From: Delphinapterus leucas
Taxonomy: Eukaryota > Chordata > Mammalia > Artiodactyla > Monodontidae
Direction of reading: 5' to 3'
NCBI RefSeq assembly: GCF_002288925.2
Contig: NW_022098023.1
Coordinates: 34,626,043 to 34,690,042, forward strand
DNA length: 64,000 nucleotides
Numbering within the stretch: the stretch's first letter is position 1; the number at the start of each line of letters is the position of its first letter. Shown one piece after another: positions 9,369 through 22,360 of this stretch. Under the pieces are notes generated by a model that was not told the DNA's origin, ran no database searches, and was given only the letters and a program-made list of their open reading frames with translations. Position numbers and translations under genes: made by a program.

Positions 9369-11363
9369 ATACTTGTTACTAAATAAGAAGAGATTTCAAC
9401 AACAACAACAGTGAAAAGCAATTGAACATCATAACTGATGCCTTTATCAGGATAGACTATTATAATTTTACAAAATAGCAGCACTGATTGCAACTTGTAG
9501 AACATAGTACCAGCAATAACCTTACACAGTAAGACTCAACTAGGCAAGTAGACCACATGGGTAATTTCCACTCACCAAGGATAAATGCCCATCCAATTGT
9601 TTTTCACTTAAGAAAACTCTAGTCTCTTTATATCCATTCCCTGTTTCTAATAACTCAGATACTATTTTATTAATTACCAAAATGACTCTATTAGAACTAT
9701 GTCAAGGTCTTAACTTGATGATTCTAATATTTCAAAGTGTGTAAAAATTAGACTTCTTTCTCACTTGACAAAATTGATGATAAAATTTTTGAAATTAACT
9801 TTCTTCCATTTACCTGTACCTTTTTTTCATTTTAATGACAAATTTGATGTCTTGTTAGATGAATTAATAAATTTCCTCTTTTGTTTGCACTAATTAGATT
9901 TGTTTCTGACATTTCAACAATACTCCTTACTACTCTGTATATCTTTCCTTTTCTTCTATGCTTTGAGTTATCATAGACCCTGTTTAATCTTAACTTCAAC
10001 TTACTTACAATTTAGATTCATTCAAAAGTTCGTAAGTTACCCATTATATTGTGTTCTCTATTTGTGCATCTTCTTAGCTCCTGATGCATGATATTAACTG
10101 TGGCTTTCTTTAAAATTTAAATTCTTTGGCAGAGGGAGTATTATTTGTGCAATTTAGACATCATCTTCCTGCTTGACCAAATCCCCCATGATAAGTCGAC
10201 TCATGGATCCATGGATAAATGGTATACAGGCTAACGTTAGGGCTGTTTAGCTCTTTAACAAGGATTCCTGAAATCTGTGCAGTTTATAAGGCAGCTAAGA
10301 GCAGAGCAGTTTCTCATGGACAGGGTGGATTCCATGACTGGCTTGTCAAGCTATGCATGAGGTTCTGACTTTTCCACTCACTCTTAAATCTATTGCAATC
10401 TGACATTCACTCCCAACACTCAACTTCTCTTTTGGAGGTCACCAAACATTGCCCATTGACAGATTTTCTCACTCTTGCCCATGTTCTCCTTGCCTTATCT
10501 TTGTACAACATTGATCTCATGGTTGAGAATTTCCTTCAAAGATTTTTCTCAGTATTTCTTGGTAAATGTTAAAGAACACAGAATTAGCATAAGATAATAA
10601 AATTTGTATTTTAAGATAACTAAGGCAGGAAATAGTCATAGTTGAACAAAGAACCATGGCAGCTTTCATACCTGTAGGCAGGTGTAGTATACTCTAGACA
10701 TGAGCTGAAAAAGATAGACCTTGTCATGTGGAAGGTTTCTAGGGCGGAGAAGAATCTAGTCAAGGCTTAGTGATACTTTAGATTGGTAGGATGAATGTAA
10801 CAGGGAAATGCCCCAATGGGAAACAATTTGCTTGCCTCACGATTGTCCTCTTCACATCATGCCCGATTTTCTCAAGAGAGCAGATAGCAAGGAAAGAGTA
10901 ATCACATAGTCACACATATTCTGACAGTGTTTATAATATGGGTCCCTGCTGTAGAATATGGGTCCCTGTTGAAATTTCATGTAAATGGGAATCAATAAAT
11001 TAAAAAAAAATCTAAATTGAAAGCCCAGGTCAAATACTGACATGACCAGAAATGTAGCGGCACCAGCAGTACAACAGATTGAGGTTGAAGTAGTCATAGT
11101 TGTACTCTAGCTAATTAAAGCCATAGCTCAACTCTAGTTCAACTTGAACTTAAGACCTTAAGAACCTGAATGATCAGTTTCTCATCCTAATGCCAAAAAG
11201 AGGAAACTGCTTGGACTCAATATAGGAAACACAAAACATTCTCTACTGTGTTTTGAATATACTAATACATTCTGAGATATGAAAGAAGAAAAATGTAACT
11301 GATTAATAAGAAAATTCAGTCAATAGAAGCAGACACACAGATAAATTAATTATTGAGCAGATA
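9369..11363. other. Unassigned AT-rich stretch
   Basis: No gene recognised. Open frames at 9900-10091 and 10852-11097 lack any motif. It contains one short tandem duplication (listed separately). Confidence 0.55.
10935..10968. repeat. Short tandem duplication, period 20
   Basis: The unit aatatgggtccctg occurs at 10935-10948 and again at 10955-10968. Confidence 0.85.
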
Positions 11364-11765
11364 TACTAGTCTGCTCAAGCTGCTATAACAAAATGCCATA
11401 GCCTGGGTGACTTAAGCAACTGAGATTAATTTTCTCACAGTTCTGGAGCTTGGAAAACCAAGATAAAGTTCCTAGTCAATTTAGTTTCTGGTGAAGTCTC
11501 TCCTCTTGGCTTGCAGACAGCCACTTTCTTGCTATGATCCTCACATTGCTTTTCCTCAGCATATTCATGTGGAGAGAGAAGGAGCTCTCTGGTATCCCTT
11601 TTTATAAGGACACTAATCCTATTTGATCAGGCCCCCTTCTTAAGACCTCAGTTAACCTTAATTACTTTCTTAGAGGTTCCATCTCCAAATACAGCTACTC
11701 TGGAGATTTAGAGCTTCAACATATGAATTTGAAGGAGGTGACACAAACACCCATTTCATAATAGC
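11364..11765 (+). mobile_element. Ancient LTR-like interspersed repeat (copy 1)
   Basis: Carries the familiar mammalian repeat text 'gtctgctcaagctgctataa', 'ttctcacagttctggagctt', 'tataaggacactaatcc', 'caacatatgaatttgaagg' and ends near 'cataatagca'. A second copy with the same blocks in the same order lies at 37645-37990. The terminal CA and the TATAA-like block suggest an ERVL-type LTR such as MLT2, but I cannot assign the family with certainty. Confidence 0.7.
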
Positions 11766-13200
11766 AAGCAAACAAATATTTCAAAACAACTATAATTATG
11801 TTAAATAACTACATACTTAAAGGGTGAAGATATGGTCAGTAAGAAAGAAATTGAAATAGTAAGAGAAAAAAATTGAATAAAGTACATTTTCTGAAATCAT
11901 GAATTCTTTGGTGGGAATTAATATCATATTGGGTCTGCAAAGGAAAGGGTCATAGAATTTGAAGGTAGCTCAATAGAAGTTATTCAAAACAAAGCAAAGA
12001 GAGATGCATAAATGAACTGTGAGATAGTATCAACAGTAATTGAAATCTCAGAGGAAAGGAGAGAAATACAGGACTAGGAAAAATATTTGAGGAAAAACTG
12101 GCAAAATTTTTCCAAATTTGATTAAAAACAGCACCCAATAGTTGCAAGAAGTTAAAACAACAAAAACAACTATAAGAGGAGCAGCAGCAGCAACAATAAC
12201 AGCATCATAAATGATGAATACAGAGAAAACACATCCAGCCATATTTCAGTCAACTTTCTGAAAACAAAAGTTAATAAATTTTGAAAGCCAGCAGGCAGAA
12301 AAGAGAAATATCAAGGAACAAAAATAATATTGAAGACTGACTTCTCATCAGAAACAATGCAAGTCAGATGACAATGGGAATGATACATATTAGAATCAAT
12401 AGAATGATAAAGAAGAATAAAAGTGAATAAGACTATGCCTAAGCAAATCAGAGTTAAGTGACTGAAAAATCAAAGATAAAAAATACATTTTTGAAAGTAG
12501 AAACAAAAATAACAACACATCATTCATAGACAGATAAAATTCAAATATGGTGGACATCTCATATGAAGCTATATAGTTGCTAAAAGAGTATGGAGATTGG
12601 AAGAAAATTTATAAATTGCTTAAAGAAAATATAATTCCAGTCTAAAATTGTATATCCAGTTTAAAATATATTCAGATAAAAGAAAACAAATGTAGTTCAT
12701 TGCGAGCAGACTTGTGCTATAAGAAAAGCTAAAGCATAGTCTTTATCTTGAAAATAAATGAAAGCAAATGGAAATCTGGATTTTTAGGAGGAAAGAAAAA
12801 GCATTAGGAATGGTAAATATGTAGGCAAATATCAACAGCTATTTTCTTCTTAATTTCATTAAGATACATATGAGAATTTCAAGGAAAAATATAACTTTTA
12901 TTTGTGTGGTTTATAATTTAAATAGATATGAGAGTTATAGCATAGAGGATGACTAGGGGAGTATACAAACATGAATTGTCTCTGTATTTACGTAAATTAT
13001 TATAATATAAAATCTAAATATCTGAAAAGTTAATGAATGGTACATATTTTAATCCTTAGAACAAACACTAAACCAAATAATACAAAGTGTATAATTTAAA
13101 ACAATATAAAAATTAAAGTATTATAGAATATATTTAGTAAACTAAGACATGTTATGAAAAGACAAAAAATAAAGGAGACAAAAAGAAAATATGTATTATA

Positions 13201-13905
13201 ATGGTAGACCTATATTTTACCATTACATTAAATGATTATGGACAAAAGAGTCCAATTAAAAGGCAGAAACTAACAGAATGCATTATAAGGAATTGGTATG
13301 GTTTAACTATGTGCTTTCTACTAGAGACATATATTAAGCAAAAAGCTACAATAATGAAGATTAAGTTGATATTAAAAGATATTCCATTTTTACAGTAGGC
13401 AAAATAAGCTTGGATTGCTATGTTAATAAGGGGCAACATATATGTCAAGACAAAGATTACTAACAGAGAAAAAGGACACTTCATGATGAGTCAATTAATC
13501 AAAAAGACATAGCAATCATATACATACATGTGACTATTTATAGAACTTCAATATGCCTGCAAAAATTGACAGAATTAAAGGAAAACATAGACAATGCCAT
13601 AATGATTGTTAGACATTATAAACCCATCTGTCAGTAATTGATAGAACAAACTGAAAAAGTCACTAAACATGTAATGATCGAAAACCACTGTCAACCACAT
13701 GGACCTACATTACAGCCAACCATTTAAGAATAATCCTGATTTTTACATGCACATGTTTGACCAAATGCTGGAATGTAAAGCAAATCTGGATATATTTAAA
13801 GCATGTATATGATTCAGATTATGGTAAGAGAAGAATATTAATTTAGAAATAAATATCAAAAAGATATCTAGGAAGATTCCAAAAAGCATTTTAAATTTAA
13901 AGAAC
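13201..13905 (+). pseudogene. Ancient L1 ORF2 remnant, endonuclease region, first copy
   Basis: From 13201 the translation recalls the ORF2 N-terminus (a decayed 'LNVNGLNAPIKRQ' with LNDYGQKSPIKRQ). Further on, 'gacatagcaatcatata' and 'gtcagtaattgatagaacaa' match the middle of the endonuclease region, and 'tgaccaaatgctggaatgt' to 'aaatttaaagaa' its end. Frames are broken throughout. Confidence 0.6.
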
Positions 13906-14990
13906 CAGATTAAAAGTAAAAAGCTTGGAACCAAGATATACCAAGCAAAATCTAATCATAAGAAAGTTAATGGAGTTACACTTATATCAGTCGAAGTTTG
14001 AGAAAAAGAACATTACCAGAAATAATGGAACATTTTATAAAAATGAAAGAATTAATTAATTAAGGAGACATAACAATCATAAATGTGTGTGCAACTATTA
14101 TTTTATGTTCAAAGTGCATGAAGCAAGAATTGATAGAACTTAAACAGAAGTGGATGAAGCCACAGTTCAATTGCAGATTATAATATTCTTTCGGTATTTA
14201 ATACAAGTAATCAAAAAACCAGAAAGGATATAGAATATTTGAAGAACACTATAAGTGAACTAAAAGTAATTGACATTATAGATCAATATACTCAAAAATG
14301 ACTAAATAAATATATTTTTAAACAATGAAAAATAGACCAAATGTTGCATTATAAATAAGTCTTAAAATTTTCTGAGAAATCACACAGATAAGGTGTCTTG
14401 ATCATAACGGAATTAAATTATACATCTATAATAAAAAACATATATGAAAAATCCCCACATTCTTGGATATTAACTGTACACTTCTAAATAATCCCTGAAT
14501 CAAGAAAGAAACTATAGACAAAAAAGGAAGTATGCTAACTGGATAATAATGAAAACACCACATAACAAAATTTGTGAGAAGCAGCTATAGCAATTATCAA
14601 ATCTACATCCTTATATTGTGAAAAGAAAGATTTAAAATCAGTGATCTAAGTATGTAACTTAAGAAACTAAAAAAGGAGAATAAATTGAACACAATGTAAA
14701 GAGAATGAAGGAAATAATAAAAGTAAGATTGAAAATCAGTAACATAGAAAATAGACAAAAAATTTAAAAATTAAGTCATATATTGATACTTGAAATCGAT
14801 AGTAAAATTGATAAACCACAGAAAGTCTAATTAAAGAAAAATAATGATTCAAATTACAAATATTAATAGTAACTGAGGGTATATTATTGCAGACCATATA
14901 GACATTGAAACTGTAATCAAAGAATTCTATCACAACTTGAACCAATAAATTAGCAGTGTAGATGGAGAGAATTAATTACATTGAGAAATA
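13906..14990 (+). pseudogene. Ancient L1 ORF2 remnant, endonuclease region, second copy
   Basis: The text returns to an earlier point of ORF2: 'ttaaaagtaaaaagcttgg', 'gatataccaagcaaaatcta' and 'ggagacataacaatcataaa' lie upstream, in L1 order, of the end of the first copy. It then proceeds through 'gcatgaagcaagaattgat' and beyond. No long frame survives. Confidence 0.55.
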
Positions 14991-17299
14991 TTTTTGAGAT
15001 AAAGTAGACAATATTATTTACTGTCAGTCCATATGGCCTTCTGGTTTGGGGAAATAAATAAATCAGATGAAGAAATCAGGTCAAGGATTACAGATTTAAT
15101 TCCATCTCACAAGATGTCCCTTTTATCTTCCTTTCTTCTTTGCACTTTAGAGACTAATTTGCCTCACAAACAATAACTGGTTGCATTCAGAGAAATTTTG
15201 TTCAGAAAAGCCCTATAGTCTATTGGATAAGCATCTGGTTTCTTTCATTATACTAATATTTATGGTATTCTTGTTGTGATATTTTATTTATCCTTTCATT
15301 TAAAAATTATCTAATTGTTTAAAATACTTACTGGAATTGTCAAAGGCAGCCTTTGGTAACCTATGAGGCAATCAGAAAGTTTAATCTTACTGAACATTAT
15401 TGTCTTATCCAGTGAATTTTGAATTGTGGGCCCCTCTTCAATCTAATTGCTGGTGATAGTAACCAGTAGATTAAAAAAAAATTTGTATAGTACCTGAGAT
15501 AAGATCTACTCCTTCCAGTGTTTTCTTTTCCTGAGTCAAAAAATGAAAATGAGATGTAGAAGTACAGTTTCTCCCTCATCTGAACATCCCATTAGGCATA
15601 TACAGGACCAACATAGTGAATTACTACTATGGATATATATAAATACAAAGATGTTTCTGAATAGTCAAGAAAACAGAAGGGTTATAATGTGTATAAAGAG
15701 GTACACAACAGGGGGCACAAGACTGAAGTTCTAATTATCTTAGATATTATCTTGTATCAATAAAAAGAAAGCACTTTCCCCATGACCATGACCTCCATTC
15801 CCGACCTAGTTTCTCCTCTTCAACTCTGAGGCATTTCTTATACACAAATTACCTTCCTAATCTTTAAGTGTGGTACTTCAGACTTTTCCTATGGAAGACA
15901 TTTCCCCCGCCTCCTTCCTTAAGAAATAAACTAGATTTTAACAAGGTGCTCAATATCACAATCTTTAACTACATTTGAACAAAAAGTAAGGAGTCTTCCA
16001 AGTTGATGTCCCTCTCCACACACAAAGTAGTCTAGTTTCTTCATTTGATCAATAATTCACTGAAGGCTCTTCCTTGCAAAAAAAAGAAGAAAAAAATAGA
16101 AAAGAAATCAGCTCAGAAAAACTTGTGTCAAATAAAACAATGAAAAAGTAAGAGGAGTTCTGGATAATGGTGTAGCTCACACTGTTGAAGCATGCCTAAA
16201 ACAAAACAGTGCTGTGAAGGATAAGAATAATAGAAATTCTTGGATTTGGGACTTGAAAACTATAGCTTAAGAGCATTTTATCTATATTTCACTCAACAGA
16301 TGGGTCAAGTCCAACCACAATTCATCCTTTTGAGACTCACTCAGGAGTTACATTCCCCAAAGAGGACTGGTTCAATGAATCATATCTTACCTGTTGTTCA
16401 GGTGGGACATTTAACCAGAAAAAAAGAATAGAGAAGACAGCCCTTAAGATAGAGTCACAACATCTTGCATCTATGTTTAAACAAAATGAAACAGAATCCA
16501 ATCTCATACCTATGAAAGAATATTTATTTCACTGGCACAATTTTGATGTTTCTCTTCAGGAAAATAGACTACCTTCCCCTCTCGACATAAATTGGGCTGA
16601 GAAGGACTTGGTTTTTCCTTCATGTATTCACATATCCTCTCTCTCATACACACAAACACACACTCAAAACACAAACTATTTTTATCTTAAAAAAATACTA
16701 GCTGATTATAGTTTTATTTTATCCTATGTATGTAGACAGTTATATAGCAAGTATTCCCTGTCCCCTTTATTTATTGTCTTCCATTACTATTGTGGCAACC
16801 ATGAAGTGCAGATCTCCTGGTGCAGGGAACAGAGATAAATCATGGCCACAACTGTGTCCCCTCTGCATCCACCATCATATTAATTGAGCAGCCACACTCT
16901 AACCATGAAAACAAAAGTCATACAGTAAAAATGTAGAGCAGAGAGATAGTCTGGCTTCTTTATCTCATCCTTGCACAGATGTAGCCTGCCTAATTCCAGA
17001 CTTTTTGTTACATGGGGAATAATTCAGGTTAGAAAAGATTTCTTATAATTTTACTCAACACCAAGTGCTAATACATGGTAGTGAATGGGACCAACTTCTA
17101 ATGAAATTCTTGTAATCCACATTTTCCTGTGAGATAAGATGGTGTAATTCATTCGGCATATAATTTAACTTTCAAAAAACAAATTAAGTATAGAATCAAC
17201 CAACATTGACCCAAAGTGGGGAAGAAATAAACCAAACACTAAATTAAAAATCTAAGTCAACAGACTCTCTGTTCAGAGAAACAACGAGTGATCCTTTAA
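14991..17299. other. Unassigned non-coding stretch
   Basis: AT-rich DNA with no recognised repeat. Frames at 15543-15734, 16240-16431 and 16473-16838 have no motif or domain and no splice or codon signal I can support. Confidence 0.55.
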
Positions 17300-17460
17300 A
17301 AACAGTTGTCAGATCATGTTCTTCCTCTTCTTAAAACCCTCTAATGGCTTCACATCTCACTCTCTGGAAAAGACAAAATCTTTCTTGTGGCTTAAAGGAC
17401 CTACATGATGTATTTATTAGATTACTCCTCTGACTTCATAACTTCTTTCCAATTCAGGAC
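17300..17460 (+). mobile_element. L2 LINE fragment
   Basis: Text such as 'cttaaaaccctctaatggct', 'cacatctcactctctggaaa', 'aggacctacatgatg' and 'tctgacttcataacttc' matches the 3' region of LINE-2 in sense order. L2 is an ancient mammalian element. Confidence 0.65.
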
Positions 17461-17633
17461 TGTCCCTTTCACTTGTGAGACCCAGAGCAAGAGTAAAGAT
17501 GGAAGCCAAGGTACAAATAAGACTGAAAATTTAATAGATGTAAATCAAGCTGAGAATACATTTTAGTTTCCGAACAATAGATATAACTTCATTATAACTT
17601 TTGTGTGCATATATATGTAAAGCTAAGTTGTTT

Positions 17634-17634
17634 G

Positions 17635-17666
<32 letters not shown>

Positions 17667-17703
17667 TACAAATATATAAGTATATAAGTATATATATATA
17701 TAC
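17634..17703. repeat. TA-rich microsatellite
   Basis: About 70 bases of alternating TA interrupted by TACACA and TAAG units. Likely polymorphic. Confidence 0.9.
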
Positions 17704-19107
17704 TTAACTGAAATATATCAAGATATCAAAAATGATTGATTATTGTCTATGTGTGAATGTTTACTCATGGGCTGGGTTGGTAATATTTAGATGAGTAATC
17801 AAATAAAGAGGCACATAATTCTTACATTACTATATATTTATTCCATAATTGTTTACTTGCTTCTTTTTCAGCAAAAATACTAAATATGTTATTTTAATCA
17901 AGATGTTCACATAATTTTTATGTTCTATTGACAGAAATGCCAAATTTGATAAACTGATAAGTTCAATTTGGAGAGTTTTTCTCTGCTGAAGTAGTAGCAA
18001 TGGGAATTGTCAAGAACATTTCTTAAAGTGATATTTACATTGAGGAATAAGCCATGAGTTTTACAAATTATGATCCAACATTGTACTTAGGTAGATTAAG
18101 ATTAATTATTACTGATTAAAAATTTTAAAATATTTCCGTATTATATAAATGTGATATCTTTTTATCATGTCTTTAACACTACTTTAAAGCAAAATATAGA
18201 TCCATAAAGAAAATCTTAAATGTGTACTTATTTCAAATTTTTAATGCTGGGATATTACAAATAAAACCAAAAATAATAACATATTGCTAAATTTGTTCAA
18301 ATCTCTCACCAGTGGAGGTGATAACTTGAATTACAATGGCCAGTGCTGGAATCTACAGAAATTAATTTCAAGAATATTAGTACATGTCTCCCTTATAGTC
18401 AGGCACATATTTTTGTTTCTTTATTTTTATTTTATTAATTTTTTATTGGAATGACATTTTGGTTACATATTTCATATACTGTTTCTTTGATTAGAAAAAA
18501 CAATTATCTCAAAAAAATGTTAATTCTTTTAAAAGTGCAATAGTAGACCTAGATCTGTTGGGTGCTTTATAAAATTTTTTCACATTTTTAATAGCAAACA
18601 ACTGTTTATAACCATATAAATACAGATAATGCAGAGTCAATTTTAATTTTATTTATGAAAAAAGCACAATTTGCTGTTCATCTCAAGATCTTTCCTTGTT
18701 TTGCTTACAATTTCTACTGCATTATACCTCTTGTGTAAATGTAAATCAAACCTAATTGTCTTAACAGTGTTTAGTTAATATTCTTATTGTATATCTGGGA
18801 ATGGTTTTCAGGTCAAATGTTATGTATGTTACATGTCTTACATTTTATATCACATATTCTTCTTTTTTTCATTTAAAAGTATAAAATTAACAATATCACA
18901 AGGACACTAAGAGCTTGAACCACCCATTGGGAACTAGGAATTCCCTCTACAAAGATTGTTCAATATGACCATATCCATGCAAGGGTCTTTTTATATTTTC
19001 TTGCATATAAATTATTCTTTTCTGTTCTTTTTCTCAGTTACTTGAAATGTGTTAAGTGTGTTGGCAAGGCATGTAATTACATGTATGAATTTTTCTAAGG
19101 TCTAATT

Positions 19108-19260
19108 CTTTTTCCTTCTTTCCCTTCTTGCTTTATCCCTCCCTTTCCCCTTCCCTCCCACTCACTTTTTCTTTCCTTCCTTCCTTCCTTCCTTCCTTCC
19201 TTCTTTCCTTCCTAATTCCTCCCTCCCTCCATCCTCCCCTTCCTTCTTACCTTCCTCCCT
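19108..19260. repeat. Polypyrimidine tract with (TTCC)n core
   Basis: Nearly pure C/T on the plus strand, with about ten TTCC units at 19172-19212 and CCCT units around them. Confidence 0.9.
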
Positions 19261-20403
19261 AATTCATTTTCATGGGTACTATATCAATAGGGGGTTCAAA
19301 TCAGCACCCTGAAATTTTTGTCATCCTGGAATAGTATTTTCTACATAAATCTGGTTTTTACTTAATACAACCAGTGAGATTTTAAGCCCTTTGTTTCACT
19401 ATACAAATGTGGAAGAGAAAATACATAGCAGTTAAAGTTATTATTTTATTCTCCATTTCTTCCAATAAAAATTATCTATTTCCATATACTTCATGTATAT
19501 ACACAATGATTGGTATTATGGCTGGAGGCCATTGTTCAATGAATTCTATATTCCCCCTGATTTGTGCACATAAATATATCCTAGATCAGACTATAGGTTT
19601 TTACAGAAATATGGATTATAACATGAGAGTCAAGTCAAAGTAAACTATCCACTAATTGAGGCATTCAAAGTAGTTGCGTCATTTAGTTTCTCCAAATTAA
19701 CTAAGCAGAATTCATAAATCAACAGTAGTCTAATTCTTCTTTTCCCAAGAATAGCTCCAGCGTTTCTTCCCAGCATTGGTCATTAGTGAGTCCCTGATCC
19801 AAGAGGTGTTTCAAAGAATAGTAAATATTCTCATGCTCTGAGGTACTTTAATGGAAAGAGTAAAATAATGTTTCACTTTTTCCTAGAAAAGAGGAGAGGT
19901 GTTTAGATTGAGGCTCTTTTTTAAGTGAAATTGGTTTAAAAATTAGTTGATGTGTGTTTGACAAACTACCAAAAATTGTATTGGGATGAAATTTCTCTAT
20001 ATTCATACTATACTTCAGTGACCCTAATAACCAATCTCAAGGAGAAATAGAAATGGCAGAAACACAAAAGGCATGTACATATGCAATACTCTGGTTGTTG
20101 ATGAGTTTATTCTTTAGCTGGTTACACCATCCATGAATGCATCCAACTTAAGATGTCAGGTAAGCCTGAATGATCAATATAAATAATCATTTTAATGGTT
20201 AATTACATTAAACATTAGAGGTACATACAAAATTTTAATTGCTGAACATACTTTATATTATTAAGGTGATTTAAATCTGTATATTCAACACATTTTACCT
20301 TTTAATTAATGAAGCAAATGAATCTAAATAAAACACATAAGACATGTTTACATCTGTATTTAATTCCCTTGGTAACCCTTTATCAAAGATCAAAGTTATA
20401 TCA

Positions 20404-20617
20404 GGGGCTTGCCTGGTGGCGCAGTGGTTGAGAGTCTGCCTGCCCATGCAGGGGACGTGGGTTCGTGACCCGGTCCGGTAAGACCCCACATGCCGCGGAG
20501 CGGCTGGGCCTGTGAGCCATGGCCACTGAGCCTGCGTGTCCGGAGCCTGTGCTCCGCAACAGGAGAGGCCACAACAGTGAGAGGCCCGTGTACTGCAAAA
20601 AAAAAAAAAAAAAAAAA
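20404..20617 (+). mobile_element. CHR-type SINE (short form)
   Basis: Full-length plus-strand copy. The head has 'cctggtggcgcagtggttg', the B box reads 'gggttcgtgacc', and the body ends in a 21-base poly-A (20597-20617). I saw no clean target-site duplication. The antisense frames over it are not genes. Confidence 0.95.
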
Positions 20618-22015
20618 TGTTGATTAATTTCAGTTTTAGAAGAAAAATACTTCTTAAACTTTTATTTAATATGCTTAGTTTCAAGAATATAGAAATTTCT
20701 GAAATACAGAAATACCTTAACTATAGCCATATAGTTTTACTGAAAATAATAAAATTTACATTTTTCAATTCTATTTTAAATAAACTCTTTGAATTTTCTA
20801 ACAGGAAATTATTTTAATCTGAAAATGGACTGTAAAGGGCAAAGCCATCATTACATTAAACTGGAATTTACAATAAAATAGACTTCTCAAATTTCAAAGA
20901 TGTGCCTTAAAACTCTATCGGTAGAAAAAAAAAGAATACTAAGAAAATTCAATGGTTATATGCATTCGAGTGAATTAAAAATTACTTTCCTGTTCAAAGA
21001 TCACTTCAAATTGCCCAACCATGAGTGATGTAAATTCTAACTTGGAAAATTAACTGAGCTACCACACAAAACATTAAAATCTCATTAAACGTTTAAATGA
21101 GATTTTATGTGCATTTTTAAATAATTGCTTCTTAGTTAAATTATATAAAATCCGTAATTTCTGCTATTAACATAAAAATAACAATTATAAGATGGAAAAT
21201 AAAGCAAAATCAAAAGAAGGGAGGTAAAAAGGTGCTCATACTCCCATTTTCAAATCATTAGCATGTGAACATCTTTGAGAAATGGTTACTTCCATACACT
21301 GATGATAAGAAGGTAAATTCTACCCTTTGGAAATTCAATGTGTATAACCATCCAGCTCTTATTTTTCTTTTAAATAACATAAAATAATTTATGGATATAA
21401 TTACATAAAATTATGTATTCAACATATTAGATACCAAACGTTAACATTACTGTTTTGGTTTGAGACAAATGATTTACTTCTTTTGAGTATTTTGAAAGAT
21501 TTCAACCAACATCTACACAACATTTAGATTTTTGTTTATGTGAGGAGTACAACCCACTAGAGCTCAAAATTGACTTACTTCTGACATTGTATTTATTTCT
21601 TAGACTTGGGTGACATCATATCCTGCATAAATTAATGAATACTATGACCTCATTAATTGTCACAAGGGTATGGGCAAGCAAAAATATGACAAACTCAGAA
21701 CGAGCATGCAAAACATCCAAATTTGCATACTTAGCTCTCTGCTTAGTTCTCTAAACACTTGGCTTCAGAGAAAATTTCCAGAAGTCACTTTGAAAGAGTT
21801 TATATATGTCAATTATGGCTGGTAAGAATCAAAAGCATGGAAAAGGGGCTTACAGTTTATAGGCTATGCTGATTCCCAGTAAAATTTGCATTAAGTGGGG
21901 GAGAGGTAGTTTAAGCTGAGCTCTCTTTTACATGTTATTCTCCTAGAACTTCTGAAGCGATCAGCTTTCTTATCTTTTTTGTTTTCAATCTGTTCAGTGT
22001 GTAGTTTTGATATAA
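20618..22015. other. Unassigned AT-rich stretch
   Basis: No gene or repeat recognised. Includes a quasi-palindrome at 21076-21106. Confidence 0.55.
21076..21106. repeat. Inverted repeat (quasi-palindrome)
   Basis: Arms aaaatctcatt (21076-21086) and aatgagatttt (21096-21106) are perfect complements, around a 9-base centre holding the palindrome aaacgttt. Confidence 0.85.
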
Positions 22016-22027
22016 GGGTGAAGATTG

Positions 22028-22360
22028 GGGCTTCCCTGGTGGTGCAGAAGTTAAGAATCCTCCTGCCAATGCAGGGGACACATGTTTGAGCTCTGGTCCA
22101 GGAAGATCCCACATGCCGCAGAACAACTAAGCCTGTGCACCACAACTACTGAGCCTGTGCTCTACAGCCCATAAACCACAACTACTGAAGCCCGCATGCC
22201 TAGAGCCCATGCTCCACAACAAGAGAAGCCACCACAATGAGAAGTCCATGTACCTCAAAGGAGAGTAGCCCCCGCTTGCCGTAACTAGAGAAAGCCGGCG
22301 CGCAGCAACAGAGACCCAATGCAACCATTAGTAAATAAATAAATTTAAAATTTAAAAAAA
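22028..22360 (+). mobile_element. CHR-type SINE (long form, CHR-1-like)
   Basis: Plus-strand copy longer and more diverged than the short form. It has a 'gggcttccctggtggtgcag' head and repeated 'ccacaactactga' blocks in the body, ending in a TAAA/A-rich tail. It is flanked by a 12-base duplication with one mismatch, gggtgaagattg (22016-22027) and gggcgaagattg (22361-22372), which fixes its limits. Confidence 0.92.

Larger units (their letters stand above)
11766..14990 (+). mobile_element. Ancient LINE-1 (L1M-type), plus strand, heavily decayed
   Basis: The A-rich plus strand follows the order of an old L1. An ORF1-like part comes first (around 12030-12370, 'tatttgaggaaaaactggc', 'cttctcatcagaaacaatgc'), then the ORF1-ORF2 spacer, then an ORF2 start near 13201 with 'aaatgattatggacaaaaga'. 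Endonuclease-region text follows to about 13905. A second endonuclease stretch starts at about 13906 and runs to about 14990. All frames are full of stops. No reverse transcriptase motif was found, so the 3' half is absent. It is either one rearranged element or two adjacent ones (see findings). Confidence 0.75.
17461..20403. other. Unassigned AT-rich stretch with two simple repeats
   Basis: Contains the TA microsatellite and the CCTT tract listed separately. The 78-codon frame at 19407-19643 has no recognisable content. Confidence 0.55.

Noticed and set aside
20404..20617. tRNA gene (pol III A and B boxes)
   Set aside because: The boxes belong to a CHR SINE with a poly-A tail; the sequence cannot form a full tRNA cloverleaf. 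The same holds for the other seven SINEs.
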